Assembly: GCA_016700155.1 (NCBI GenBank)
Contig: CP065001.1
Location: forward strand, 3,162,001 to 3,226,000
DNA: 64,000 nucleotides
Source of the DNA: Ignavibacteriales bacterium
Lineage (GTDB): Bacteria; Bacteroidota; Ignavibacteria; Ignavibacteriales; Ignavibacteriaceae
Direction: 5' to 3'
Below the pieces are notes generated by a model. The model was not told where the DNA came from. It made no database searches and saw only the letters and a program-made list of their open reading frames with translations. This document shows positions 42,823 to 52,945 of the stretch, one piece after another. Position 1 is the stretch's first letter. Each line of letters starts with the position of its first letter. Both the position numbers and the translations under genes were made by a program.

Positions 42823-44952
42823 TTACTTCAACAACAACATTTTATTCGTTGCAGAAAATTTTTCCGTCTTCAGCGTACAGAAATACAACCCGCTGACTAA
42901 ATCTGTTGCGACAAATTCAGTTGAATAAAATCCCGGATTAACCAGTTCATTCAGCAGCACAGCGACTTCATTCCCTAGTACATCGTATATTTTTATGGAA
43001 ACAAAACTTAATTCGGGAACCTGGTATTTTATAATCGTTGAGGGATTAAACGGATTTGGATAATTCTGCTCAAGTGCAAAAGAAACCGGTTGTGTGCTTT
43101 CACCTTCTTCTACCGGTAATGGATGGTCAGAGTCAGCTAAAGTCCAGTATGAAAAATCTGAAATCCCTGACAGCTCAACGTAGTTCTGAGCCGGATCAAC
43201 AGTACTGCCGAACCTTTCCCATGTACCATCATTTCCAGTTGGAGATTTAACCATTTGTAATCTTTCTTCCGGAATCCCGTTTAGTTCTGATTCATCGTAA
43301 TAAAATCTTAGTGTTGCATTCAATCCAGTATTGTTAGAAGGCAAAATATTAAAGACTCTGGTAACACCTTCGTTTCCACCGCCTGTTGGTGTTGAATGAA
43401 ATCTTTCAACTGTGGTACTGCCAAGATTGGAAGCCGAAGTTATCACAGCCCCAAATCCTCCAACATTTACAGATGATGGTGTATTAAGATCTGATACCGT
43501 TATAAGTTTTCCTGTACTTCCTTTCACGGTATTTCCATTAGTCTCTGTAAGCATTGCATTGGTTCCAAGTGTAACAGTATTTCCGTTAAGATCAAGATCA
43601 CCATTCAGAATTTTTAATGAGTTATTTACAGTCAGATTGTTATTAAGTGAAAACCCGTTCGGATTGTTCACTGCAAAACCGCCGACTGGATTTGGAAGTG
43701 CATCTCCAAACGCCTGAACCACATCACTTTTATATTCATAGTTTGCATCAGGATTGTAAGATCTTGTTCCGTTTACCCGGATATTACCAAGAGTATCCGA
43801 CAGTGTTATACCATATGCGCTGCCTATTTTTAATGTCCCTCCCGGTTGCAGAGTAAACGAGCCTTCACCCATCAATCTTGATTCAGATTTCATTTCAAGT
43901 GAACCTTCAACAACAAAGTCTCCAGCCGTTGATGAACCCCATCTTAATGTGTCAAGATCAAAGACAACTTCAGAGCCTGCTTTTACGGTATCATAAACGG
44001 CAGTACCCATATAAAATCTTACATCCATATCTACATACTGCTGACCTGTTCCTATAAAATTGAAAGAAAAGGAACCAAGTGAATTAGTAGCTACACTACT
44101 ATTGGCATCAATCGAAACGTTACCAGCAACGTTTACGATTCCAACACCCGGTCCTGCTGAACTGCTTGTACCAGCCTGGATTCTTCCGCCTTGAACAACG
44201 AGATCACCGCCAATGTTTATTATACCAAGTCCAGCTGCATTCGCACTTGAAAAGGTTCCAAGTCTTGCATCAAAGTACGGTTCTTCACTATCGATAACAT
44301 AAACGTTACCAAGAATATCCCATACTCCGACAAGTCCGTTATCTCCAACATCTATACAAGACATCGTGCCTTTTAATACATAAAGATCACCTTCAACTAA
44401 ATGAGATTGACTTCCGGTTACAGGACGTACTCCGCGAAATACAACATTGGATGCTGAATTATTTATAATCAGGTTTCCGTGAATAACAAGGTTGCCACCC
44501 GGTACACATCCTTCATTACGCTGGATCATGAGATTTCCAAATTCAAGATTACCTTCACCACCAACAGTACCGCTGCCGCTGTGTATAACTGTACTATTCG
44601 GTTCGAGGATACGGTCCATTGATCCGGGAACTTTCGGATTGGTTGAACGATTATAATATTTGGAATCATTTTCAAGAAGAAGAGTTTCACTCACGCCTAT
44701 AGTATCTACACTTGTTGCAAATATTCCATCTGCATATACTGATAGGTTACGGCAAATAGCCGGACCGGTTGTGTAAACCGAATCACCACCCGCAATCACA
44801 ACATCACTTGTCGCAGAAGGAACAACTCCGCCAAGCCATGTTGATGCGTCACCCCAGGCACCCCCGCCGGTTCCGTTGCTGAATACCTGTGCATGTATTA
44901 CTGTACTGAGCAACATAATAAGAGAAGCGGTTACTATTGTTTTTAATTTCAT
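42823..44952 (-). CDS. surface protein with T9SS C-terminal sorting domain
   Basis: A 709-aa exported protein: signal peptide, then a beta-rich body starting with a GAWGDASTWLGGVVPSA motif found in many T9SS surface proteins, then repeated strands that look like a beta-helix, and a C-terminal T9SS type A sorting domain (NYPNPFNPSTIIKYQVPE ... NKMLLLK). No catalytic domain is recognised. Residues about 440-610 are closely similar to a segment of the next gene upstream. A role in pectin binding or as a surface layer component is an inference from the locus. Confidence 0.8.
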   Translation of the reverse strand: MKLKTIVTASLIMLLSTVIHAQVFSNGTGGGAWGDASTWLGGVVPSATSDVVIAGGDSVYTTGPAICRNLSVYADGIFATSVDTIGVSETLLLENDSKYYNRSTNPKVPGSMDRILEPNSTVIHSGSGTVGGEGNLEFGNLMIQRNEGCVPGGNLVIHGNLIINNSASNVVFRGVRPVTGSQSHLVEGDLYVLKGTMSCIDVGDNGLVGVWDILGNVYVIDSEEPYFDARLGTFSSANAAGLGIINIGGDLVVQGGRIQAGTSSSAGPGVGIVNVAGNVSIDANSSVATNSLGSFSFNFIGTGQQYVDMDVRFYMGTAVYDTVKAGSEVVFDLDTLRWGSSTAGDFVVEGSLEMKSESRLMGEGSFTLQPGGTLKIGSAYGITLSDTLGNIRVNGTRSYNPDANYEYKSDVVQAFGDALPNPVGGFAVNNPNGFSLNNNLTVNNSLKILNGDLDLNGNTVTLGTNAMLTETNGNTVKGSTGKLITVSDLNTPSSVNVGGFGAVITSASNLGSTTVERFHSTPTGGGNEGVTRVFNILPSNNTGLNATLRFYYDESELNGIPEERLQMVKSPTGNDGTWERFGSTVDPAQNYVELSGISDFSYWTLADSDHPLPVEEGESTQPVSFALEQNYPNPFNPSTIIKYQVPELSFVSIKIYDVLGNEVAVLLNELVNPGFYSTEFVATDLVSGLYFCTLKTEKFSATNKMLLLK

Positions 44953-44983
44953 ACTGACCTCAATTTATTTTCATTTAAGCACT

Positions 44984-45008
44984 GCCTGTGTACAGAACGC
45001 ACACAGGC
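44984..45008 (-). terminator. hairpin between two T9SS surface-protein genes
   Basis: GCCTGTGT (44984-44991) pairs with ACACAGGC (45001-45008) around a nine-base loop, 13 bases after the stop of the minus-strand gene at 45021. No T-run follows, so it may stabilise the 3' end or attenuate rather than fully stop transcription. Confidence 0.55.
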
Positions 45009-45020
45009 TGATATACTTGT

Positions 45021-48000
45021 TTATTTTACTAACAACATTTTTTTAGTGAATACAATATTATCAGAAGTTAACCTGTAGAAATAAATCCCTGTTGATAATT
45101 CTGATGCATCAAATACTCTTGAGTGTCTGCCTGCTTCTAAAGTTTCATTTACTATTGTGGAAACTTTTTCACCAATAGTATTATATACTGAAATGTTCAC
45201 CAGTGATGATTTTGGAACTTCAAAATTAATTGTCGTTGATGGGTTAAATGGATTGGGGAAATTTTGATGTAAAGCGAATTCAACCGGGACTATCTTTACA
45301 TCAACTTCAATGATGCTGCTGTAACTGTAATCGCCATTAAAGTCAATTTGTTTTAGCCTGTAAGAAACCAATCCATCCTTGCTTCTGTCATCGGTAAATG
45401 AATATGATTTTGTTTCGGTTGTTGTTCCGTTACCTGACACAAAACCAATATTTGTCCATTCACTTCCTGAATACTTTCTTTCAACATTCCAGCCTTTGTT
45501 ATTTTGTTCTGAAGCTGTCTGCCAGTTTAACAAAACTGCCTTCTCATTTGATGATGCAGTAAATGAAATTAATTCTACGGGCAAAGGTGTATTTGTACTT
45601 CCCAGTGTCCAGAATGAAAAATCATTCAGCCCTGAAAGTTCCACATAATTATTCGCTGTGTTAACGGTACCGCCAACTCCATTCCACGTGTTGATTACTC
45701 CTGATGGTGATTTGAATAATACAAGTGTCGGTTCACTTAATCCATTCAATTCAGATTCATCATAATAAAAACGAAGCGTAGCATTTAGCCCAGTATTATT
45801 TGCAGGTGCTATACTGAATACTCTAAGTATACCTGTATTACCGTTACCGCTTGCTGCTGCGTGAGTCCTTTCAACAGTTGTAGTTCCTAAGTTGGATGCT
45901 GTTGTAAGCATTGCACCTAATCCGCCGACATTTACTCCAGTAGGCGCGTTAAGATCACGTGTTATTGTGATTTTACCTGTGACACCTGAAACAGTACTTC
46001 CGGCATTTTCTGTTAGCACGGCATTGGAACCAAGAGTGAGTGTATTACCTGCTAGTAATAAATCTCCGCCATTTACATTTACAAAACCATTTACAGTCAT
46101 ATTTCCGGTCATCGTTACACCAGCAGCATTATTTACCAGCAATCCATTGATAGAAGCTGGAAGTAAAGCTCCTGCAAGCTGTGTCGTGGTTCCGTTATAG
46201 CCGTAATTACCAAGCTGGCTTAGTGTTGTTGTTCCGGTATTTAAAAGGTTCTGCACAAAACCGCTATCAAGAGCAGTATTGATTGTGCCGTAATCAGAAA
46301 CTGTAAATACTCCTGTACCTTGAATAACACTGGTACCCATATTAAGTACGGCACCACTATCTACTTGTATCGGCATTCCCCCGCCACCGAATGTTACGGT
46401 ATTCAAAGTAAGATCTACGTCGTTACTTTTAATATAGAATCTTGCACCTGCTGAATTTGAATTCTGGGTTGTAAGATTATTAAGTGAAATACTGTTTCCA
46501 TAAAAATTCCATGAAGTTGTACCTGTACCGGCTTGTGAACCTCTTGTCAAAGCAAAGTTGCCGTTAGTAGCATTAATATTTCCATAGTGATTAATAATTA
46601 CTGTAGTATTTCCATTTCCTGTTCCGTGTGATGAAAAATTTCCGTTCAGATGAATAACATCACCTAAGAGTGTAACGATAGCAGTACTGTCCGTTACAGG
46701 TCCGCAAAGGTACCATCTTCCTGTATTTGTATTTGCAATTGTTATATCACCGCTTACTGTATGATTTGTAAATCCCATATTAAGGTTTGCAGTTTGTGCG
46801 GCACAATCAAAAATAAGATTGTAGTAGTTCTGACTTCTGTTTGCGGGTGCAGTATTTGTTGTTCCGGTTATTTTTAATGTAGAACCTGTTCCCCAATCTG
46901 AAACCGGAATTGCACCGGAATTCTGTTCGTGTTCATACATGCCGCCGTTTCCGAATTGTAATACTCCATTTGCATTTACGGTGTGTGGTCCCGGTGAAGG
47001 GTTAGCTGTGCCGGTAGATTTTAAGAGTCCCAGAACATTCATATCTACAGCATCTGATCCATCAGAAATTGTAAATACAACCGGATTACCATTTACTATA
47101 ACTGAAGCTCCATTTTCTACAGTGACCTGATCTACATTTACAGTTGCCGTAACTGTAACTGTATGTCCTGTTCTTACTGTAATTGTATTTGACGTATCAT
47201 AAGGTGTAACTGTTGCGGCACTCCAGTTAACGCCATCAGAAGAGAGTTCCCAGGTAGTTGTTGCATTCCAGTCACCTGAAGTAACAGTCCTGAAATGGCT
47301 TGTAATGGGTGAAGGCGGTGCCGGCGGATCAGTAATAGTAAGATTATCAATACTGATACTGCTTGTTGTACTTTGACCGAATCGCATTTTAAAAACATTT
47401 AAACTCTGTGCGCCGTCTCTTGCAGGAAAATTATCCAGCTCTTTATTTGTACCAACCCATAAATCATAACTGTCATCGGCGAGAGTTTCTGAACTTCCAT
47501 TAGGAGCTGTGTATGTTATTTCACTTCCACTATTGTTCGTAACAAATGTAATAGTTTGTGTACCAGTGTAAGTTGCCGGGATCGGGCTTGGTGTTGCTGT
47601 GTAAGGACCGACAATAAATGAACCATCTGATCTGAATCCGATAGTAAATCTTGAATGTCCGTTTGATGTATCTGATTCACTGTTTGAATTTGTTGTTGAA
47701 GTTCCGACATAAAAATTAACAGGCTGCTGTGATGAGTTTGCTGATGAAGTCCAGAGTCTGAAATCAAACTTCACCTGCAGTGCTGTTGGTGGTCCTGCAA
47801 AAGCAACATTTCTTGTAAAGTACCCATTGCCACTGCCATTACGAAAAAAAGTTAACATGTTTGCTGTGTCACCGGTTGCGGGAACTGAAATATACATGTT
47901 GGCATTGTTGGCTGATAAAAAAGTGAATTGTGAATTAGAGGGTGTCGTTGAATTAACATATACCGGATCAGCAGAACTTCCGTTTGTAAATATTGTTAAC

Positions 48001-48095
48001 GGGGTTGAAAAATCCTGCTGGAATAATTGTGCCTCAGCATCAACGAACGCTAACATCACAAATAAAATTGTGAATGCACTGATTATTCTTTTCAT
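45021..48095 (-). CDS. large surface protein with beta-helix-like repeats and T9SS sorting domain
   Basis: A 1024-aa exported protein with signal peptide, an N-terminal lectin-like region (about 25-260, KFDFRLWTSS), a HFRTVTSGDWNATTTWE motif at about 267, a long parallel-strand region (about 310-700), a further beta domain ending in DFSFWTLGSTNTPLPVE, a short Fn3-like part (FTASSNEKAVLLNWQTASEQ) and the sorting domain (NFPNPFNPSTTINFEVP ... TKKMLLVK). A ribosome site AGGAGAA precedes the ATG. The central region is repeated in the protein at 52946 and the part before the Fn3 in that at 42823. Confidence 0.82.
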   Translation of the reverse strand: MKRIISAFTILFVMLAFVDAEAQLFQQDFSTPLTIFTNGSSADPVYVNSTTPSNSQFTFLSANNANMYISVPATGDTANMLTFFRNGSGNGYFTRNVAFAGPPTALQVKFDFRLWTSSANSSQQPVNFYVGTSTTNSNSESDTSNGHSRFTIGFRSDGSFIVGPYTATPSPIPATYTGTQTITFVTNNSGSEITYTAPNGSSETLADDSYDLWVGTNKELDNFPARDGAQSLNVFKMRFGQSTTSSISIDNLTITDPPAPPSPITSHFRTVTSGDWNATTTWELSSDGVNWSAATVTPYDTSNTITVRTGHTVTVTATVNVDQVTVENGASVIVNGNPVVFTISDGSDAVDMNVLGLLKSTGTANPSPGPHTVNANGVLQFGNGGMYEHEQNSGAIPVSDWGTGSTLKITGTTNTAPANRSQNYYNLIFDCAAQTANLNMGFTNHTVSGDITIANTNTGRWYLCGPVTDSTAIVTLLGDVIHLNGNFSSHGTGNGNTTVIINHYGNINATNGNFALTRGSQAGTGTTSWNFYGNSISLNNLTTQNSNSAGARFYIKSNDVDLTLNTVTFGGGGMPIQVDSGAVLNMGTSVIQGTGVFTVSDYGTINTALDSGFVQNLLNTGTTTLSQLGNYGYNGTTTQLAGALLPASINGLLVNNAAGVTMTGNMTVNGFVNVNGGDLLLAGNTLTLGSNAVLTENAGSTVSGVTGKITITRDLNAPTGVNVGGLGAMLTTASNLGTTTVERTHAAASGNGNTGILRVFSIAPANNTGLNATLRFYYDESELNGLSEPTLVLFKSPSGVINTWNGVGGTVNTANNYVELSGLNDFSFWTLGSTNTPLPVELISFTASSNEKAVLLNWQTASEQNNKGWNVERKYSGSEWTNIGFVSGNGTTTETKSYSFTDDRSKDGLVSYRLKQIDFNGDYSYSSIIEVDVKIVPVEFALHQNFPNPFNPSTTINFEVPKSSLVNISVYNTIGEKVSTIVNETLEAGRHSRVFDASELSTGIYFYRLTSDNIVFTKKMLLVK
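46090..47170 (-). repeat. shared surface-protein segment, copy 1
   Basis: Encodes about 350 residues with nearly the same order of sequence as 54650-55740, including the shared phrases PGPHTVNANGVLQFG, YEHEQN and TGNGNTT. Boundaries are approximate and judged from the protein comparison. Confidence 0.75.
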
Positions 48096-48180
48096 AGTAT
48101 TCTCCTGTTTTTATTAATAATACACTATTTATATAGTTATAAAATCTTGCTCAGAGCTTTCTGTCAGTGAACAAACCCGA

Positions 48181-51100
48181 CTATTTTAAAAACAGCATTT
48201 TCTTTGTAGATCTGAAACCACCTGTAGCTGATTCTGTTTTAAGTTCATAGACATATAATCCGCTTGCATAATCATCAGCATCCCATTTGTATTTGTAAAA
48301 TCCTGGTCCAAGACTTTGATTTACAAGTACAGAAACTTTTTGACCCAGCGCGTCGTAAATTATCAAAGTAACATTCAACGTGTTTTCAGGAATTGAAAAC
48401 TCAATTGTGGTAGCCGGGTTAAATGGGTTCGGGTAATTCTGTCCCAATATGTACTGATCAGGAATTATATCCTCACCAACTAATAGTTTTGTTACTGCCC
48501 TGTTATGAATTGTAAATGATTCATCTTTATTAATTCTGGTATTCAATAGCTTTCCGGTTTCATCCTGAAGTTTTATAGAAGCATTTTCAACTTTAATAGT
48601 AACCGGATATTCTAAAGCACTAAGTAAAATTGTCTGGTTACCTTCCTTCAGATTTTCAGCCTTCCTGTTACTACTGAACCTGACATCAAATGAACCTGCG
48701 GGAGGTAATGGCGGCATCTGGTAATGCTCAAGATCTGCTTCTCCATTTACTGAAAAGAGAGTGATACTTCTTCCGTTTGCATCTGTAATTATAATTCTGC
48801 CCCAATTATTTTTGTCATCTTGTGATTGTTCTTTTGCATTGGCAGAAAATGTTGGAGGATTAATCACACCGGGTCCGCTTAACAAAACCCAATATCCAAA
48901 TCCCGGTTCTAAATTTGTAGGACTAAAGTATGTACCATTCCAACCATAAACTGTGTTGGTGACAATTAATCCCGGTGGCGTTGTTGTAAGTCCCGATACC
49001 GGAGCACTGTTTTCATAACCACCAATCATATTCCAACCCTGAGTTACAGCTATTGGATCGTGACTTACAAATTGAATTCCTCCTGCGGGCCACTCATCAC
49101 CTGTGTTATAAGTCTGATCTCCCGTGTGTAACATCCAGTAGCCTTCTGAAGGTTCAGTATTCGTAACTGCTTCATAAGTATTGGTCCATTTGTAAACGTC
49201 AGCAAGCGGATTTCTTCCTGACCACCATGTGTTTACATTTTGATTAACAGGATGCAATCCGGGAACGGAAACCATATTCCAGCCATTCTGGACGGAAACA
49301 GATAATTGAAAAGTTGAAGATGCAGCCGTTGTCGCGCTGTCTGATAAGCCTGAAGAATAATTGCTTCCATTAAAAGAAAATGCTTTATAAAAATATGTAG
49401 TTGCCGGAATTAAGCCTATGTGCATCTGAGGAGATGTTGTTCCATTGTAAAGCAATGTTCCACCAGCCAAAGAACCTCCGATGGATGGAGGCAAACCGGA
49501 TGGAGTAGTGAATATACCAGTATTATTCCATACTAAAATGACATTTTCATTTAATCCGTTAGGAGTAAAACTCAGTATAACCTCGGATGAGTTTACTACC
49601 TGCGCATCTAACGAAACAGGTGCTGCGGGTATTACCGGTGATGGAATAGAATCTCTTAAACTGAAATCATATACCCCGCTTCCGGAATAACTTGTTAACA
49701 AAGCCGGAACATTTGCTGCAGGATCTAATGAGTACGGATAATATCCAGATGGTTCAAAAACAGTTCCGCCTGTCCCCGGTGTACCACAATTGATAAAAAT
49801 ATTATCTCGTTCAACAACATATCCTGGAGGGCTTCCGTCACGTGAAGTTTCTGTTGGTATCGGGTTATTAACAAAATAATTTCCTTCTACCATTGCCTGA
49901 GCACCCAGATTTGATGATACCCCATAAATAGTATTTGTCGCACTTAAGTAATAATTGTTGTAAACGTGAGCTTTACCAAAACGGATGCGTGGATGACGTT
50001 GAATTGTTTGATCAAAAAAATTGTGATGATATGTAACTTTCATAGCAGAGTCAGAAGTCTGGCTATCTGAATGTCCCATCAAACTTGCTCTGTTATTGTT
50101 GTAGATATGATTCCATGATACTGTAACATAAGAAGCTGTATGTGTAACATCGATAGCAGCATCATAATTATTCGTAAATGAACAATGATCAATCCAGATA
50201 TGATGACCCGTTGATTCAGTATCATCAGCCTGAATGGAAATTCCATCATCCGGAGCGTTTACAAAAAAAATGTTTCTTACAATTATGTTTGAACTTCTCG
50301 AAATTTTCAGGCCGACTCCTGAAAATGATGCATCATTACCAACTCCTATGACTGAGATATCATATGCATCCTTGATATCAATCATTTCACTTACACCGCT
50401 GTCCCTGAATAATGTTCCTACTATGTAAACGGTTAGCGGAGGTAAATTACCTGTATGATCTGCATCCACCCGGCTGTACATCAGATCAACAAAATCAGTT
50501 GCTGATGTTATAAAGACGTAGTTTGCTTCAGATCCTGAACCACCTGTTGTTCCCTCAGGATTTCCAAGAGCATTCATTGATGCAAATCCTTCGGGAGACA
50601 TTTGTAATGGGAAGGCAGTTAGCCCTGTTGTATCCATCATTATACCGACAACGGTTTTATGAGAATTCATTGTAAGTACTGCGGGATTAGTAAAATTATT
50701 TTCAGTCCCTCCCCATCTGAAAAAAGTATTGCCGACAGAGGGGAATGCAGAAACTGTTATCTGAGCACCAGCATCATAGTAAGTTTCAAGTGGTGAAGCA
50801 GAGACAGTTCCGGATCCGCTTTTCAACAGAGATAATTTGTACATAGGAAACGCATCTGATCCGGCGACCATTATTCTGTCAATGTTAGGATTGGAGCCAT
50901 TTGTTGTAGATGCAAATTTTAACCTGTTGATACCGGCTACAAGCGGAACTGAAATTGTAACTGAAGACCAGTTTGTCCAACTTCCAGTCCCCGTAAAGGA
51001 CAGCGATGAAATTACTACATCATTTAACCTGACTGAAAGACTCCGGCTGCTGCCACCGTTAGCGTAGTACACAGTTATTAAATTTGTAGCTGCTGTATCA

Positions 51101-52854
51101 CGCCGGAAGATAAATTCAAGATTGCTGCCATCCCTGTCAGCCAGATCTACATAACCAGAACCGCTGTAACCCGTATATTGCGAACGAACGAACGAACCGA
51201 AAAGTAAGCCGTCCTCAGCTTCAAAAACATTTGGATCTCCCGGTGCAATACCATTACCTGTAACCGCTACATTTTTTGTTACCGCATCGGCACCCGCATT
51301 AGAAATATTTCCGCCGTATGATGAAACTGATGTTGGTAAAAATCTTACATAAATTGTTGTGTTGTTTAGCGTACCACCTGTATAAGGTAATTCCAGAAAT
51401 GAACTGAATCCGCTTCCACTTGTTGTAGAAATTTCGAATCCTGCCGGTGCCGTGATTGTAATTACTCCACTGAGAGGTGTTAAAGTATTCGCGGATACTG
51501 AATAATTTTTTTCAAGAGAAATTGTGTTGACTGTAACATTTCCAAATGATACAGAAGTGGGTGAAACTAAAATCGTTGGTGCAGCGGCTGTGGTTTGACT
51601 TCCTGTACCTGATGATGATGTCAAATAGTTATGCGAATTATTCGTCCCTACATTGAATTCATAAACTGCAAAATAATAATCGGTACTGCCTGCCAAACCG
51701 GTTACAGTGACCTGTGAACCCATTCCACTATAAACCACTTTATTGCCACTTCCCTGATCTGCTGCTGATTGATAGTTACTGTTTATACCACTTACGATTA
51801 TGCCGTCACTCGGCTGCCAGTTTACGGCACTTCCCGATTTTACAACAACTAATCTATCTGATCCGTTTCCTCCGGAAAAGTTGACTGTGATTGAATTTCC
51901 TGTGACCAAACCGAAACTGACATTTGAAGAAATTGTTGGTTCACCAATAAGAGCAATTCCGCTGACTAAAAAGTTAGATGATACATCACCGCTTGTATGA
52001 GTCAAAATTCCGCTTACAGTTCCTGAAGGTATTAGGGGTTCAAATCTTACATAAATTTCAGTGGAGGGAAGAGAACCTCCTGATAAAGATAAAACAAGAC
52101 TATCTGAAAAAGCTGAGTTATCTGTACTTACTTTGAAATAGTCCGGAGCTTTAACAACTACACTTTCAGAAAGATTGGTACCATTTACAAAGTAGCTAAT
52201 CGATGGAGAAAAATTATTTGCAACTGTTGGTTGAAGAACAAGTGAATTAACAGAAGTGAAAATTGCCGATGATGATAACGATGTACCGGAAATCACTACG
52301 TCTTGCGGACATACATATTTACCTGATGAAGAAGTCGTATACCATGGATAAATCCTTAAATAAAATGTTCCTCCATCATTCACAGTTTCATTGATTGAGT
52401 AATCCGGTGCAGGCGCAATAAAACTGCCATTCGGTAAAACCAGAACACTGCTGTTCAATTGAACCGGATTGTTAAATGCTGCATCTGTTGAATACCAGAT
52501 GTTTGCACGCATATTACTTCCGCCCGCAGCACCAAGATTCATTGAAATATTACCAACTGTAAAATTGTAGCCCGGTGCAGGAGATACAGCAAATTGAATA
52601 TAACGGTTTTCATTCTGCTGTGATTCTGCGGGCCAGTTTCCATCTGAAGTTGTAACACGTTGACTGCTGTTGGGTCCTGTGTAATTATTTATTGTCATTC
52701 CACCAAATGACTCCGGTTGACCTGCTACATCTCCACTGACTGTAACAGCAGTGGTTGTTGCACTGGTAAGCGGCCATGTTGCGGAAGCATTTTGTGGCTT
52801 AATTGATACTGAAGTAATCAGAATACAGAACAGAAAACTGGTAAAGAATTTCAT
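48181..52854 (-). CDS. multidomain pectate lyase (PL1) with CBM35-like domain and T9SS sorting domain
   Basis: A 1557-aa surface enzyme. After the signal peptide come several beta-sandwich repeats (to about 540), a CBM35-like carbohydrate-binding domain (FEAEDGLLFGSF, about 545-680), and a PL1 lyase domain (about 740-1100) with WIDHCSF at 887, VSWNHIYNNNRASLMGHSD and RHPRIRFGKAHVYNNYY carrying the catalytic arginine. A Fn3-like domain, a doubled GWN-type module and the sorting domain follow. PL1 cleaves polygalacturonate by beta-elimination. I start at 52854 because an upstream ATG at 52941 would run through the terminator of the preceding gene. Confidence 0.92.
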   Translation of the reverse strand: MKFFTSFLFCILITSVSIKPQNASATWPLTSATTTAVTVSGDVAGQPESFGGMTINNYTGPNSSQRVTTSDGNWPAESQQNENRYIQFAVSPAPGYNFTVGNISMNLGAAGGSNMRANIWYSTDAAFNNPVQLNSSVLVLPNGSFIAPAPDYSINETVNDGGTFYLRIYPWYTTSSSGKYVCPQDVVISGTSLSSSAIFTSVNSLVLQPTVANNFSPSISYFVNGTNLSESVVVKAPDYFKVSTDNSAFSDSLVLSLSGGSLPSTEIYVRFEPLIPSGTVSGILTHTSGDVSSNFLVSGIALIGEPTISSNVSFGLVTGNSITVNFSGGNGSDRLVVVKSGSAVNWQPSDGIIVSGINSNYQSAADQGSGNKVVYSGMGSQVTVTGLAGSTDYYFAVYEFNVGTNNSHNYLTSSSGTGSQTTAAAPTILVSPTSVSFGNVTVNTISLEKNYSVSANTLTPLSGVITITAPAGFEISTTSGSGFSSFLELPYTGGTLNNTTIYVRFLPTSVSSYGGNISNAGADAVTKNVAVTGNGIAPGDPNVFEAEDGLLFGSFVRSQYTGYSGSGYVDLADRDGSNLEFIFRRDTAATNLITVYYANGGSSRSLSVRLNDVVISSLSFTGTGSWTNWSSVTISVPLVAGINRLKFASTTNGSNPNIDRIMVAGSDAFPMYKLSLLKSGSGTVSASPLETYYDAGAQITVSAFPSVGNTFFRWGGTENNFTNPAVLTMNSHKTVVGIMMDTTGLTAFPLQMSPEGFASMNALGNPEGTTGGSGSEANYVFITSATDFVDLMYSRVDADHTGNLPPLTVYIVGTLFRDSGVSEMIDIKDAYDISVIGVGNDASFSGVGLKISRSSNIIVRNIFFVNAPDDGISIQADDTESTGHHIWIDHCSFTNNYDAAIDVTHTASYVTVSWNHIYNNNRASLMGHSDSQTSDSAMKVTYHHNFFDQTIQRHPRIRFGKAHVYNNYYLSATNTIYGVSSNLGAQAMVEGNYFVNNPIPTETSRDGSPPGYVVERDNIFINCGTPGTGGTVFEPSGYYPYSLDPAANVPALLTSYSGSGVYDFSLRDSIPSPVIPAAPVSLDAQVVNSSEVILSFTPNGLNENVILVWNNTGIFTTPSGLPPSIGGSLAGGTLLYNGTTSPQMHIGLIPATTYFYKAFSFNGSNYSSGLSDSATTAASSTFQLSVSVQNGWNMVSVPGLHPVNQNVNTWWSGRNPLADVYKWTNTYEAVTNTEPSEGYWMLHTGDQTYNTGDEWPAGGIQFVSHDPIAVTQGWNMIGGYENSAPVSGLTTTPPGLIVTNTVYGWNGTYFSPTNLEPGFGYWVLLSGPGVINPPTFSANAKEQSQDDKNNWGRIIITDANGRSITLFSVNGEADLEHYQMPPLPPAGSFDVRFSSNRKAENLKEGNQTILLSALEYPVTIKVENASIKLQDETGKLLNTRINKDESFTIHNRAVTKLLVGEDIIPDQYILGQNYPNPFNPATTIEFSIPENTLNVTLIIYDALGQKVSVLVNQSLGPGFYKYKWDADDYASGLYVYELKTESATGGFRSTKKMLFLK

Positions 52855-52888
52855 CGTGTTGCTATCTGTGTGTTTTAATTGAATGAAG

Positions 52889-52927
52889 AAAAAATCTTTA
52901 GGGCATTTGTCCATTTTGCAAATGCCC
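52889..52927 (-). terminator. rho-independent terminator of the gene at 52946
   Basis: GGGCATTTG (52901-52909) pairs with CAAATGCCC (52919-52927) with a nine-base loop. On the minus strand a T-run (complement of 52889-52894) follows after six bases. It also shows that the ATG at 52941 is not the start of the next gene. Confidence 0.85.
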
Positions 52928-52945
52928 CAAAGAGAGATCATGATG

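Noticed and set aside
43056..43856. Plus-strand frames inside the T9SS surface protein genes
   Set aside because: These proline- and serine-rich frames are typical antisense shadows of threonine/glycine-rich coding sequence; they have no homology that I recognise.
52855..52941. 29-residue N-terminal extension of the pectate lyase
   Set aside because: It runs through a terminator hairpin of the preceding gene and lacks a signal peptide; the ATG at 52854 directly precedes the signal peptide.
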